Below are positions 1 to 9,040 of a stretch of 64,000 nucleotides of DNA, one piece after another. The notes beneath the pieces were generated by a model. That model had not been told where the DNA came from and did no database searches. It saw only the letters and a list, made by a program, of their open reading frames with translations. Every line of letters begins with the position of its first letter. The first letter of the stretch is position 1. Location: contig DASPHG010000010.1 in the NCBI GenBank assembly GCA_035629775.1, positions 1 through 64,000 on the forward strand, written 5' to 3'. This DNA comes from DASPHG01 sp035629775. Its GTDB lineage: Bacteria; Actinomycetota; Thermoleophilia; Solirubrobacterales; Thermoleophilaceae. The translations under genes and the position numbers were made by a program.

Positions 1-252
1 ATCGGCTACGACTTCGACCAGACCTGGCTCCACCTCGGGCAGGTCGGCTGGCTGCTCAGCTTCATCATCGGCATTGGCTTCTACCCGCGCGAGGGCAAGA
101 AACGCGAGCAGCTCATCGAACAGCACGGGATGGAGCACGCGTCGGTCGCGCAGAGCATCAACCGCGTTCTCACGGTCGCGACGGTCGACACGCTAATCGT
201 CGTGCTCGTTGTCATCGACATGACAACAAAGCCGGGCCTCTCCTTCGGCTAG
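1..252 (+). CDS. Membrane protein, 3' fragment (DUF2269-like)
   Basis: The last 83 codons of a gene that begins before the window, ending in TAG. The fragment has a hydrophobic segment around residues 16-28, a charged loop with PREGKKREQ and a second hydrophobic segment near residues 59-73, so it is an integral membrane protein. The layout resembles the C-terminus of DUF2269-type proteins, but this rests on general resemblance only. Its stop overlaps the stop of the convergent kinase gene inside a shared CTAG. Confidence 0.6.
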   Translation: MGYDFDQTWLHLGQVGWLLSFIIGIGFYPREGKKREQLIEQHGMEHASVAQSINRVLTVATVDTLIVVLVVIDMTTKPGLSFG

Positions 253-1667
253 CGCCTGGAAGAGAACTTCCGGATCCGCTTCTCTCCGCGCGCCTCGAAG
301 TAGTCCCACTCCTCGCGGCCGAGCTCGGTGGCCGGCTCGTCCGCGAACCACCACTCGCGCCCGATCCGGTACCAGTTTCGCGTCGCCTCGAGCTGGCCGA
401 GCACGGCCATCACGCCGGTCTCCATCCGCCGGCCCATCAGCTCGTTCGCCGGCACGTTCTCGCGCCGCATCAGGTCGTAGAACTCGGACCGCGGGTCTGA
501 AACCGCGGTGATCACCTTCATCACGTAGCGCGGGCTGATCCGGACGTCCTTGTCCTGCATGTACCAGCCGCCGACGGTCTTCACGTGCTCCATGAGCTTC
601 TCGGCGTCGACCTTCTTCGGGTTGTTCAGGAAGCCGAGGTCGTGCAGGGCCACGCGGAGCTCCTCGGGGTCCTCGTCGAAGACGGCCTCGAGGGCGGCGA
701 TCTCCAGCTCGATCTGCTCCTTGTCGAGCTGCTTCGTCATGCCGAAGTCGAGAAACGCCACCTTGCCGTCCTCCATCAGGAGGTAGTTGCCGGGGTGCGC
801 GTCCGCGTTGAAGTGCTGCAGGTGGTAGATCGACCCGAAGCAGAAGCGGAAGACGATCTCGCCGAAGCGGTCGCGCTCCTCCTGCGGAAGCTCCTTGATC
901 TCCTCGAACTTCTTCCCGTCGACCCACTCGGTGACGAGGACGCGGTGGCGCGACAACCGCGTGATCACGTCGGGGACGTAGATGAACGGGTGCCCGCGAT
1001 AGCCGCGCGCGAACGAGCGCTGGTTCTGGGCCTCGTACTCGTAGTCGAGCTCCTCGAGCACGCGCTCCTTGAGCTCCGCCGCCGCCGCCTTGGCGTCGAG
1101 CCCGGGCGCGAGCGCCTTGGCGAGGCGCAGGATCAGCCCGGCGTTCTGCATGTCGGCGCGCACTGCGTCCGCGACGCCCGGGTACTGGATCTTCACGGCG
1201 ACCCTCCGCCCGTCAGGCAGGACGGCGCGATGGACCTGGCCGATCGACGCCGCCGCCGCGGCCTCGTGCTCGAAGTCCTCGAAGAGGTCTTCGACCGGTT
1301 CCTCCCACTCCTCCTCGACCACGTGCTTGACCTTCTTCCACGGCATCGGCGGCGCGTCGCTGCGGAGCTTGGACAGCTCCTCTTGGTACAGGGCGGCGTA
1401 CTCGGGGGGCAGGAACTCCGTGTCGATGAAGGACGCGAGCTGCGCGATCTTCATCGCGGCGCCCTTCATGGTTCCGAGCGTCTTGACCATCCGCTCGGCG
1501 GCCTCGATGTGCGCCTGCTCGATCCCCTCGGCCCGCTTCTCCTCGGAGCGCCCCACCCCGGCGACGCGCGCGCCGGCGTACTTGGCCCCGGCACTTCCGA
1601 TCGCGGAGCTCACCTTCGCCGTGCGACGGACCCTTCCGGTGGGGATGCGCGAGTCGTCCTTCGCCAC
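249..1667 (-). CDS. ABC1/UbiB-family atypical kinase
   Basis: A 472-residue member of the ABC1 (AarF/UbiB/Coq8) family, whose known members support quinone or lipid metabolism at membranes. Family signs in order: a KxGQ-like segment read as MKIAQ; the alanine-rich loop AAAASIGQVH that replaces the usual glycine-rich loop; the VAVKIQYPG lysine; HADAHPGN as catalytic loop; and FLDFGM as the DFG metal site. The second KxGQ residue is Ala instead of Gly. I chose GTG at 1667 (MAKDDSRIP) because TAGCCT lies 10 bases before it and codons further upstream look non-coding. The substrate is unknown. Confidence 0.88.
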   Translation of the reverse strand: MAKDDSRIPTGRVRRTAKVSSAIGSAGAKYAGARVAGVGRSEEKRAEGIEQAHIEAAERMVKTLGTMKGAAMKIAQLASFIDTEFLPPEYAALYQEELSKLRSDAPPMPWKKVKHVVEEEWEEPVEDLFEDFEHEAAAAASIGQVHRAVLPDGRRVAVKIQYPGVADAVRADMQNAGLILRLAKALAPGLDAKAAAAELKERVLEELDYEYEAQNQRSFARGYRGHPFIYVPDVITRLSRHRVLVTEWVDGKKFEEIKELPQEERDRFGEIVFRFCFGSIYHLQHFNADAHPGNYLLMEDGKVAFLDFGMTKQLDKEQIELEIAALEAVFDEDPEELRVALHDLGFLNNPKKVDAEKLMEHVKTVGGWYMQDKDVRISPRYVMKVITAVSDPRSEFYDLMRRENVPANELMGRRMETGVMAVLGQLEATRNWYRIGREWWFADEPATELGREEWDYFEARGEKRIRKFSSRR

Positions 1668-1754
1668 GGGAACGTGCAGGCTATTCCCCAGCGGGTCGTT
1701 TAGCGGAACGGCCGCTGGTTCAGGCGCCAGAGTGCCGCTGCCGATACGAGCGCA

Positions 1755-3128
1755 ATGAGCACGACCGTGAGCCGTGTCGCGGAGGCGCGCGCGCGTCGCC
1801 CGAAGCGCATGCAGACCAAGGAGCGGACCGTCGCCGGCGCGTCGGCCGGCCTGTTCCTGCTCGCGACTGCCGCGATTGCCGTGTTCGTGCCGAACGAGCG
1901 GGACGTGGATCTGCTGCTGGTCGCCGGGCTGTTCGCCGGCTACATGGTGGCCGCGCGCGTCCAGTTCGAATACGCGAACAACTACGTCGTCCCCGAGCAG
2001 CTCGTGTTCGTCCCGATGCTGCTCCTGCTGCCGCTGCCGTACCTGCCTGCGATGGTCGCCGCAGCGTCCGTGCTCGGCATGCTGCCCGAGTTCATCGACC
2101 GCACCTGGCACCGCGACCGGTGGCTCAGCTGCTTCGCGGATTCGTGGTTCTGCGTGGGCCCGGTCCTGGTCCTGGCCGCGCTCGCGCCAGGCGAGGCGGG
2201 GGTGGGATTGCTCGCCGTGTATGGCCTCGCGTTCGCGGCGCAGCTCGTGTTCGATTTCGCCTGGTCCACCATTCGTGACGTCCTCGTCGACGGCGTCCCG
2301 ATGCGGGAGAATGTGCGCTGCTTCCGCGAGACGGCGCTGTTCGACTCATTGCTCACGCCGCTCGCGATCGCAGTGTCGGTCCTTGCCGCGGACTACCCGG
2401 TGGCGCTGCTGAGTCTGGTCCCGCTTGTGGGGCTGCTCCATGTGCTCTCGCGCGACCGTCAGGAGCGCTACGCGGCCGGGATCGAGCTCCAGGGCGCCTA
2501 CCGCGGCACGGTCATGCTGCTGGCCGACGTCGTCGAGCACGACGACGCCTACACGGCCGATCACAGCCGATCGGTGGTCGAGCTCGCCCACGCCGTCGCC
2601 GAAGAGCTCGGGTTCCCCGCCACCGAGCGCGACGAGCTCGAGTTCGCGGCGCTGCTGCATGACGTCGGCAAGATCGCGATTCCGAAGGAGATCCTGAACA
2701 AGCCTGCGCGTCTGAGCGACGAGGAGTTCGAGCTGATGAAGATGCACACCGTCGAGGGTCAGGCGATGCTGAACCGGGTCGGCGGCCTCATGGGACGCGT
2801 CGGCACGATCGTTCGCTCCTGCCACGAGCGCTGGGACGGCAACGGCTATCCCGACGGCGTCGCCGGCGAGCAGATCCCGCTTGCCGCTCGAATCGTCTTC
2901 TGCTGTGACGCGTACAACGCGATCACGACCGACCGCCCGTACCGGCGGGCACGGAGCCAGTCGGAGGCGTTCGCCGAGCTTCGTGAGGGCGCCGGCAGCC
3001 AGTTCGACCCGCGCGTGGTCGCGGCCCTCATCGCGGTCATCGAGGCGGGCGAGCCCGTCAGCACGGGCGGCGAGGAAGTGCGGGCGCTGCTGTCGAGCCT
3101 CGGCGTGCCCACGCCCGCGGCGGCCTAA
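1755..3128 (+). CDS. Membrane HD-GYP domain protein
   Basis: 457 residues. Several hydrophobic segments fill roughly residues 25-220, followed by an HD-GYP phosphodiesterase domain. HD is at H302-D303 (HDVGKIAIP), and the GYP signature lies at residues 364-366 in HERWDGNGYPDG, followed by DAYNAITTDRPYR, typical of the family. HD-GYP proteins usually hydrolyse cyclic di-GMP or related cyclic dinucleotides. No GGDEF domain is present. The gene is divergent from the ABC1 kinase. The start is the first ATG; ATG at 1809 is an alternative. Confidence 0.88.
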   Translation: MSTTVSRVAEARARRPKRMQTKERTVAGASAGLFLLATAAIAVFVPNERDVDLLLVAGLFAGYMVAARVQFEYANNYVVPEQLVFVPMLLLLPLPYLPAMVAAASVLGMLPEFIDRTWHRDRWLSCFADSWFCVGPVLVLAALAPGEAGVGLLAVYGLAFAAQLVFDFAWSTIRDVLVDGVPMRENVRCFRETALFDSLLTPLAIAVSVLAADYPVALLSLVPLVGLLHVLSRDRQERYAAGIELQGAYRGTVMLLADVVEHDDAYTADHSRSVVELAHAVAEELGFPATERDELEFAALLHDVGKIAIPKEILNKPARLSDEEFELMKMHTVEGQAMLNRVGGLMGRVGTIVRSCHERWDGNGYPDGVAGEQIPLAARIVFCCDAYNAITTDRPYRRARSQSEAFAELREGAGSQFDPRVVAALIAVIEAGEPVSTGGEEVRALLSSLGVPTPAAA

Positions 3129-3187
3129 GCGTCCAGAACGCGCCAGCACCGCTCAACCCAGGCCCGCGGCGCGTCGACGTCTTCGTC

Positions 3188-3793
3188 ATGGTCAAGCTTT
3201 CGAAGTTCGTCCCGCTCGTCGTCCTCGCACTGCTCGCGCTCGCGCCGGCTGCGAGCGCCGACTGCGCCCCGAAGCTGTCTCAGACGTTCCTCGATTGGAA
3301 GGACCAGAGCTGGTACACGCTGGCGGGCGGCGGGGACATGGAGAGCGACGAGGGCTGGACGCTCGATGACGCCAAGATCGCCTCGGGCAACGAGCCCTGG
3401 CAGGTAAACGGCGCCAGCGACAGCCACTCCCTCAAGCTCCCGGCGGGGTCCAGCGCGACCAGCCCGTACATGTGCATCGAGCCGGGGTTCCCGTACTTCC
3501 GAGTCTTCGCCCGCAACACGGGCAAGGCGAAGTCGCGACTCAAGGTCGAGGTCATCTTCCGGGACTCGACCGGGGCGATGAAGGTCAAGAAGGCAGGCAA
3601 GCTGCGCTTCCGCAAGGACGACTGGCGCCTGAGCCGCCGGCTCGCCACGGCCAGCGGCCTCGCGAACCCGAAGGGCAAGGGCAAGGGCGAGCCCGAGGTG
3701 ACCTTCGAAGCCGCGTTCCGGTTCACCCCGATGGGTGACGCCGGCAAGTGGCGCATCGACGACCTCTTCGTCGACCCGCGCCGGCGCGCCTAG
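3188..3793 (+). CDS. Secreted protein of unknown function
   Basis: 201 residues with a clear Sec signal peptide: a KLSK n-region, the hydrophobic stretch FVPLVVLALLALAPA and a likely cut after ASA. The mature part contains DWKDQSWYTLAGGGDME and a Gly/Lys-rich linker KGKGKGE, and is otherwise likely beta-rich, like small carbohydrate-binding folds. I do not recognise a family. It ends 27 bases before rplY. Confidence 0.75.
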   Translation: MVKLSKFVPLVVLALLALAPAASADCAPKLSQTFLDWKDQSWYTLAGGGDMESDEGWTLDDAKIASGNEPWQVNGASDSHSLKLPAGSSATSPYMCIEPGFPYFRVFARNTGKAKSRLKVEVIFRDSTGAMKVKKAGKLRFRKDDWRLSRRLATASGLANPKGKGKGEPEVTFEAAFRFTPMGDAGKWRIDDLFVDPRRRA

Positions 3794-3820
3794 CCGCGGC
3801 GGCTATCCTCCGCCGTCGCA

Positions 3821-4537
3821 ATGGCGGCCCCCACGCGTCCACAGCTGAAGGTCGAGGACCGCACCGAGCGAGGCTCGCGCGCCACCCGCCGTCTGCGCCG
3901 GCAGGGTCTCGTGCCCGGCGTCGTCTACGGCGGGAAGGACGGCAAGTGCAGCACGTTCTCGGTTGACGCGCGCGAGCTCAGGCGGGTCCTGATCGCCGGC
4001 TCGGCCGTCTTCGACGTCGAGGTGGAGGGCACCGTACGGCCCGTGATCGTGAAGGACCAGCACCGCCACCCCGTACGTGACCACTTCCTGCACATCGACC
4101 TGCTCGAGGTGCGCCTCGACGAGAAGATCCAGACCACGGTCGCACTCGAGCTGACAGGGGTCGAGGAGGCGCCGGGCGTCAAGGAGGGGGGCGTCCTCGA
4201 GCACGTCACGCGTGAGCTCAACATCGTGGCGCTCCCGGGCAACATCCCCGAGGGCATCACGGTCGACGTGTCCCACCTCGAGGTGGCCGGCACGATGCAC
4301 CTGTCCGAGGTGGCAGCACCCGAGGGCGTCGAGTTCCTGGACGACCTCGAGGAGACGATCGTCGCCACCATCACCACGCCGACCGAGGTGGAGGAGCCCG
4401 AGATCGAGGAGGAGGCCGAGCTGGTCGGCGAGGAGGGCGAGGCCGCCGAGGGCGCCACCGGCGAGGAGGCCGAGGCTGCCGCAGACGGCGAGGGCGGCGA
4501 GGGCGCGGCCGAGGATTCCGGAGGCGACGAGTCCTGA
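3821..4537 (+). CDS. rplY: 50S ribosomal protein L25, long Ctc/TL5 form
   Basis: 238 residues. The N-terminal L25 domain (about 1-95) binds 5S rRNA and contains RATRRLRRQGLVPGVVYG. It is followed by the beta-rich TL5/Ctc domain (about 100-190) and a strongly acidic Glu/Ala-rich tail of about 45 residues. The long form with an acidic tail is usual in Actinobacteria. It is followed after 32 bases by pth, a common pairing. A TATCCT box at 3804-3809 lies 11 bases before the ATG, so the leader is very short. Confidence 0.95.
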   Translation: MAAPTRPQLKVEDRTERGSRATRRLRRQGLVPGVVYGGKDGKCSTFSVDARELRRVLIAGSAVFDVEVEGTVRPVIVKDQHRHPVRDHFLHIDLLEVRLDEKIQTTVALELTGVEEAPGVKEGGVLEHVTRELNIVALPGNIPEGITVDVSHLEVAGTMHLSEVAAPEGVEFLDDLEETIVATITTPTEVEEPEIEEEAELVGEEGEAAEGATGEEAEAAADGEGGEGAAEDSGGDES

Positions 4538-4569
4538 GTCTGTTCCGCCGTGAACGCGGCGGGGGGCGT

Positions 4570-5121
4570 GTGGACTGGCTGGTCGTCGGGCTCGGCAATC
4601 CGGGCGACCGGTATGCGCGTACCCGCCACAACGTCGGCTTCGAGGTCGCCAATGAGCTCGCTCGCCGTTGGGACCTGCCGCGCGCGAAGAAGCGCTACGC
4701 CGGCCTCTACACAGACGGGCGCACGGGTCCGGGCGGCGCGCGCGTCGGCGTGCTCCTGCCGCAGACGTACATGAACGAGGCGGGCCGGTCGGTCGGCCCG
4801 GCCCGCGGCGCGCTCGGGCTGGAGCTCGATCACGTCCTCGCGATCCACGACGAGATCGACCTGCCGTTCGGCACGATCCAGTCCCGCGTCGGCGGCGGGC
4901 TGGCGGGCCACAACGGGCTCAAGTCCCTTAAGCAGGGGCTCGGCTCGGCGGACTTCCGCCGCGTGCGGGTGGGCGTCGGCCGGCCGGACACGACCGACCC
5001 CGAGATCGTCTCGGCGCACGTCCTGGGCCGCTTCTCCGAGGGGCGGGACGAGGTTGAGGCGCTCGTGGCAGCCGCCGCTGACGAAGCCGAGCGCGTCGTG
5101 CTGGATCAACCGATCGACTGA
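4570..5121 (+). CDS. pth: Peptidyl-tRNA hydrolase
   Basis: 183 residues, cytosolic. It frees tRNA from peptidyl-tRNA released by stalled ribosomes. Family residues are present: WLVVGLGNPG at the N-terminus, the catalytic His in RHNVGFEVA, Asn in TYMNEAGRSV, Asp in HDEIDLPFG and Asn in GHNGLKS. GTG at 4570 gives the expected N-terminus. Gene order rplY-pth is classical. Confidence 0.96.
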   Translation: MDWLVVGLGNPGDRYARTRHNVGFEVANELARRWDLPRAKKRYAGLYTDGRTGPGGARVGVLLPQTYMNEAGRSVGPARGALGLELDHVLAIHDEIDLPFGTIQSRVGGGLAGHNGLKSLKQGLGSADFRRVRVGVGRPDTTDPEIVSAHVLGRFSEGRDEVEALVAAAADEAERVVLDQPID

Positions 5122-5132
5122 GAGAAGATCAT

Positions 5133-5153
5133 CCGGTCGGTCGGGCCGATCGG
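5133..5153 (+). terminator. Hairpin after pth
   Basis: An 8-base stem, CCGGTCGG against CCGATCGG with one G-U pair and a 5-base loop, 11 bases after the pth stop. It is followed by CCTCTTGTC rather than a real T-run, so termination is only likely. Confidence 0.4.
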
Positions 5154-5192
5154 CCTCTTGTCACCCGACTGACTCCCGCCGATCCTGGAAGG

Positions 5193-5612
5193 GTGACCCC
5201 TTCCGGTTTCGAACCGGCGCTGGACGCCACGATCGAGTCGTCGTCCCGGGCGCCCGCCGAGGCGCGTCGCGTGGTCCAGAGACTGGCCGCCGTCCTGGAC
5301 GTGGGCGCGCTGCGCGACGCGCAGCTCTTGGTCTCCGAGATCGTCACGAACAGCATTCGCCACTCGGGCTCGACCGACCCGATCCGGATCCGCGCCTGGA
5401 ACCGCTCGGGTGGCCTGCGGGTCGAGGTCGCGGACGGCGGGTTCGGCTTCGAGGCCGACACCCGCAGCGTCGGCGAGGACGCCGAGGGGGGCCGCGGCCT
5501 GATGATCCTGGACACGCTCGCGGACCGCTGGGGCGTCAGCCGCGACGCCCGGGCGCGGGTCTGGTTCGAGCTGTCGGCGCGCCCGGTCTCCCGGGGCGCA
5601 CGGGCCGGCTAG
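5193..5612 (+). CDS. RsbW-like ATP-binding protein (HATPase_c_2)
   Basis: 139 residues of GHKL ATPase fold of the anti-sigma/serine kinase type. The N-box reads SEIVTNSIRHSG, the G1 box VADGGFGFE and the G2 box GGRGLMILDTL. Such proteins bind sigma factors or anti-sigma antagonists and may phosphorylate the latter. No sigma factor or STAS antagonist is adjacent, so the partner is unknown; an RsbU-type phosphatase at 38.8 kb belongs to the same class of circuit. The start is GTG at 5193. Confidence 0.85.
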   Translation: MTPSGFEPALDATIESSSRAPAEARRVVQRLAAVLDVGALRDAQLLVSEIVTNSIRHSGSTDPIRIRAWNRSGGLRVEVADGGFGFEADTRSVGEDAEGGRGLMILDTLADRWGVSRDARARVWFELSARPVSRGARAG

Positions 5613-5654
5613 CCCCTCCCTAGAATCGCCCTGGAGAGCCGCGCGGGTGCCCGC

Positions 5655-8600
5655 GTGGCCGTTCGTCGTGCCATGTCGCTGCGCCAGCTCCTTACCTACG
5701 CGCATGAGGACGCCTCGTTCGAGGCGCTCGCCGACGCTGCCCGCAGCGGCCCGCAGCGCGCCTTCGTCTCGGCCAGCCTGCGCCCCTACCTGCTCGCGTC
5801 GCTGCTCGACGCGGACGCCGACCGGGCGGCGCTCGTCGTCGCGGGCGACGACCGCTCCGCGCGCGACCTCGCGGCCGACCTCAAGGTGTTCCTCGCGCCG
5901 CGGCCGGTGCGCCTCTACCCGGCGCGCGGGGTCCGCTACGAGTCGCACCTGGCGCCGCCGCCGCACCTCGTCGGCCTGCGGATCGCCGCGCTCGACGCCC
6001 TGGCGGACCTGCCGGGAGCGGTGGTGGTCGCCTCGGTCACCGCGCTCAGCGAGAAGGTGCCCGACCCCGAGCTTCGCCCGCACGGATTCGAGATCGCGAA
6101 GGGCGAGCTGCTCGACCTCGACGAGGCCATGGCGAAGCTCGTGGCGTGCGGCTACGAGCGCGTGGACCAGGTCGAGGACCGCGGGCAGTTCGCGCTGCGC
6201 GGGGACATCCTCGACGTGTACCCGGCCACCGAGGAGCGGGCCATCCGGTGCGAGCTGTTCGACATCGAGGTCGAGCGGCTGACCTATTTCTCGACGTTCA
6301 CCCAGCGTTCGCTCGAGGAGGCCGAGCGCGTCGAGATCGCGCCCGCGGCCGAGCTCGGGCCGGAGCACCGCGAGCTGGCAGAGATCGCCGCCACGGAGGC
6401 CGCGGAGGACCGACCCGACATCGCCGAGCTCCTCCCGCTCGACCGCTTCGGCGAGCTGCTGGACCTGATCCCGGAGGACGCGTTCGTGGCGATCGCCGCC
6501 GAGGAGGAGATCCCGCCGACCTTGGCCGACCACTGGCAGGACATCACGACGAGCTTCCACGACGACGACGCTCACCAGCTGTACGTGAACCCCGACCGGC
6601 TCGAGGCGGAGCTCGCGCGTCGCGCCTGCGTGCACCTGTCGAGCATCTCGGGCGACCAGCCGCACGCATTCCGTGCGCAGGCCGCGGACACCGCCGCCCG
6701 GAGCCTGCGTGAGGCCGAGCCGGAGCTCGAGAAGCTCGTGAACTCGGGATACCGCACCATCGTCACCTGGGGCCGCCGCGGCGAGGCCGAGCGCGCCGCC
6801 TACAACCTCGCGCGTCTGCGCGCCGAGTTCCTCGACGGCCGCGATCCGGGGTCGGAGCCGCGGGTCTGGTTCGCCTCCGCGGCGCTGCGCGAGGGGTTCC
6901 TCGCGCCCGGCCTGAAGCTCGCGGTCGTGCCCGAGCACCGCCTGCTGCGCCGGCGCCGCTCGACGGACCGCCGCCCGGGCCCGAGGGCAGGCGCCGGCGG
7001 CGCGATCACGTCGTTCACCGACCTGCGCGCGGGCGACGCGGTCGTCCACGAGGACCACGGCATCGCCCGCTTCACCGGCTTCGAGACGAAAACGGTCGGC
7101 GGCGTGACGCGCGACTACCTCGAGCTCGAGTACCGAGACGGCGACCGCGTCTTCGTGCCGAGCGACCAGCTCCACAAGATCTCGCGCTACGTGGGCGCCG
7201 CCGCCGGCGACCCGCCGCTCTCGAAGCTCGGCGGCAAGACGTGGGAGCAGATGAAGCTTCGCGCCCGGCGCGCCGCTCAGGCGCTCGCGGGCGAGCTGAT
7301 CAACCTGTACGCCGAGCGGAAGCGGCGAGCGGGGCATGGCTTCCCGCCCGACGGCGAGTGGCAGATCGATTTCGAGCAAGCGTTCCCCTACCGCGAGACG
7401 CCCGACCAGTTCGACGCGATCGAGCAGGTCAAGGCCGACATGGAGGAGGCGCGCCCGATGGACCGCCTGATCTGCGGCGACGTGGGCTACGGGAAGACGG
7501 AGGTCGCCCTGCGCGCGGCTTTCAAGGCGGCCGCCGACGCCAAGCAGGTGATGTTCCTGGTGCCCACGACGATCCTCGCGCAGCAGCACTTCGGGACGTT
7601 CAACGAGCGCCTTCGCGACTACCCGTTCCGCATCGAGATGGCCTCGCGCTTCCGGTCGGCCGCCGAGGTTCGCGCGGCCGTCAAGGACTTCACGGAGGGC
7701 AAGGTCGACATCCTGATCGGAACCCACCGGCTGCTCTCGCGTGATGTTCGCCCGAAGGACCTCGGCCTCCTGATCGTGGACGAGGAGCAGCGATTCGGCG
7801 TGAAGCAGAAGGAGCTGCTCCGCCAGCTCCGGCTGAGGGTCGACGTGCTCTCGCTCTCGGCCACGCCGATCCCGCGCACGCTCCAGATGTCGCTCGCCGG
7901 CCTGCGCGACATCTCCGTGATCGAGACCCCCCCGGAGGGTCGCCGGCCCGTCAAGACCTACGTGGGCGAGTACGACGAGGAGCTCGCGAAGCAAGCGATC
8001 GAGCGTGAGCTCGCCCGCCAGGGGCAGGCCTTCTTCCTCCACAACCGCGTCGAGACGATCGACGAGACGGCCGAGCGCGTGCGTGCGATGTGTCCGACGG
8101 CGCGCGTCTCGGTCGCCCACGGCCAGATGGACGAGAAGCAGCTCGAGAAGGTGATGCTCGACTTCCTGCGCGGCGGGGCGGACGTCCTCGTGTGCACCTC
8201 GATCGTCGAGTCCGGCCTCGACATCGCGAGCGCGAACACTCTGATCGTGGAGCGCGCGGATCAGCTCGGGCTCGCCCAGCTCTACCAGATCCGAGGGCGC
8301 GTGGGCCGCTCGCGCGAGCGGGCCTACGCGTATCTCTTCTACCCCTCGTCCGCCGCGCTGACGGAGGAGGCGGCGGCGCGGCTCTCGACGCTGTCCGACT
8401 ACACGGAACTCGGCTCGGGCTTCAAGATCGCGATGCGCGACCTGGAGATCCGCGGCGCGGGGGACCTGCTCGGCGAGGAGCAATCGGGCCACGTCGCGGC
8501 GGTTGGATTCGAGCTCTACGTCGCGATGCTCGACGAGGCAGTCGCCGCGCTGGCCGGTTCGGCCGCCGACGAGGCGCCCGAGCCGGTGCGCATGGACGTG

Positions 8601-9026
8601 CCCGTCGACGCCTACGTGCCGGGCGACTACGTGCCCTACGAGGCGGCGAAGATCGAGATCCACCGGCGCGTGGCGGGAGCGCGCGAAATCGCCGACCTGA
8701 TCATGCTGAGGGACGAGCTGAGCGACCGCTTCGGGCCGCTTCCGGACGCGCTCGAGAACCTGATCAAGCTGCAGGACGCGCGGATCAAGCTCGGCCGCGC
8801 GGGGGCGCGCGCCGTCACGTTCGGCGGCGGCCGCCTGGCGGTCACGCCGATCGAGCTCGACTCGGCCGGCGCGAAGGCGCTGCGCGCCGAGCTTCCGGGC
8901 GCGATCTACGAATCTGGGAAGAGTCAAATCGCCGTGCGCGTGCCGGACGACCCGGCTGCGCGCTTCCCCGCCGTGGTCGCCGCTGCCGAGGCGATACTGA
9001 AGGTTGCTTCAGAGCCGATGGGCTAA
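5655..9026 (+). CDS. mfd: Transcription-repair coupling factor Mfd
   Basis: 1,123 residues. Mfd removes RNA polymerase stalled at DNA damage and recruits UvrA. In order: a UvrB-homology region (about 1-330); the CarD-like RNA polymerase interaction domain starting at DLRAGDAVVHEDHGIARF; helicase motifs with Walker A GYGKT near 611-615 and DEEQ at 709-712; motif III LSATPIPRTL; motif VI QIRGRVGRS; and a C-terminal TRCF domain. GTG at 5655 and ATG at 5673 are both possible starts; a TAGAAT box at 5621-5626 fits a leader of about 25 bases. Confidence 0.97.
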   Translation: MAVRRAMSLRQLLTYAHEDASFEALADAARSGPQRAFVSASLRPYLLASLLDADADRAALVVAGDDRSARDLAADLKVFLAPRPVRLYPARGVRYESHLAPPPHLVGLRIAALDALADLPGAVVVASVTALSEKVPDPELRPHGFEIAKGELLDLDEAMAKLVACGYERVDQVEDRGQFALRGDILDVYPATEERAIRCELFDIEVERLTYFSTFTQRSLEEAERVEIAPAAELGPEHRELAEIAATEAAEDRPDIAELLPLDRFGELLDLIPEDAFVAIAAEEEIPPTLADHWQDITTSFHDDDAHQLYVNPDRLEAELARRACVHLSSISGDQPHAFRAQAADTAARSLREAEPELEKLVNSGYRTIVTWGRRGEAERAAYNLARLRAEFLDGRDPGSEPRVWFASAALREGFLAPGLKLAVVPEHRLLRRRRSTDRRPGPRAGAGGAITSFTDLRAGDAVVHEDHGIARFTGFETKTVGGVTRDYLELEYRDGDRVFVPSDQLHKISRYVGAAAGDPPLSKLGGKTWEQMKLRARRAAQALAGELINLYAERKRRAGHGFPPDGEWQIDFEQAFPYRETPDQFDAIEQVKADMEEARPMDRLICGDVGYGKTEVALRAAFKAAADAKQVMFLVPTTILAQQHFGTFNERLRDYPFRIEMASRFRSAAEVRAAVKDFTEGKVDILIGTHRLLSRDVRPKDLGLLIVDEEQRFGVKQKELLRQLRLRVDVLSLSATPIPRTLQMSLAGLRDISVIETPPEGRRPVKTYVGEYDEELAKQAIERELARQGQAFFLHNRVETIDETAERVRAMCPTARVSVAHGQMDEKQLEKVMLDFLRGGADVLVCTSIVESGLDIASANTLIVERADQLGLAQLYQIRGRVGRSRERAYAYLFYPSSAALTEEAAARLSTLSDYTELGSGFKIAMRDLEIRGAGDLLGEEQSGHVAAVGFELYVAMLDEAVAALAGSAADEAPEPVRMDVPVDAYVPGDYVPYEAAKIEIHRRVAGAREIADLIMLRDELSDRFGPLPDALENLIKLQDARIKLGRAGARAVTFGGGRLAVTPIELDSAGAKALRAELPGAIYESGKSQIAVRVPDDPAARFPAVVAAAEAILKVASEPMG

Positions 9027-9040
9027 TCTCCCGCGCTGCT

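Noticed and set aside
5106..8927. A 1,273-codon open frame on the minus strand across mfd
   Set aside because: It lies antisense to an unmistakable mfd gene; long antisense frames are expected at this GC content, and its product is Arg/Ala/Gly-rich without any motif.
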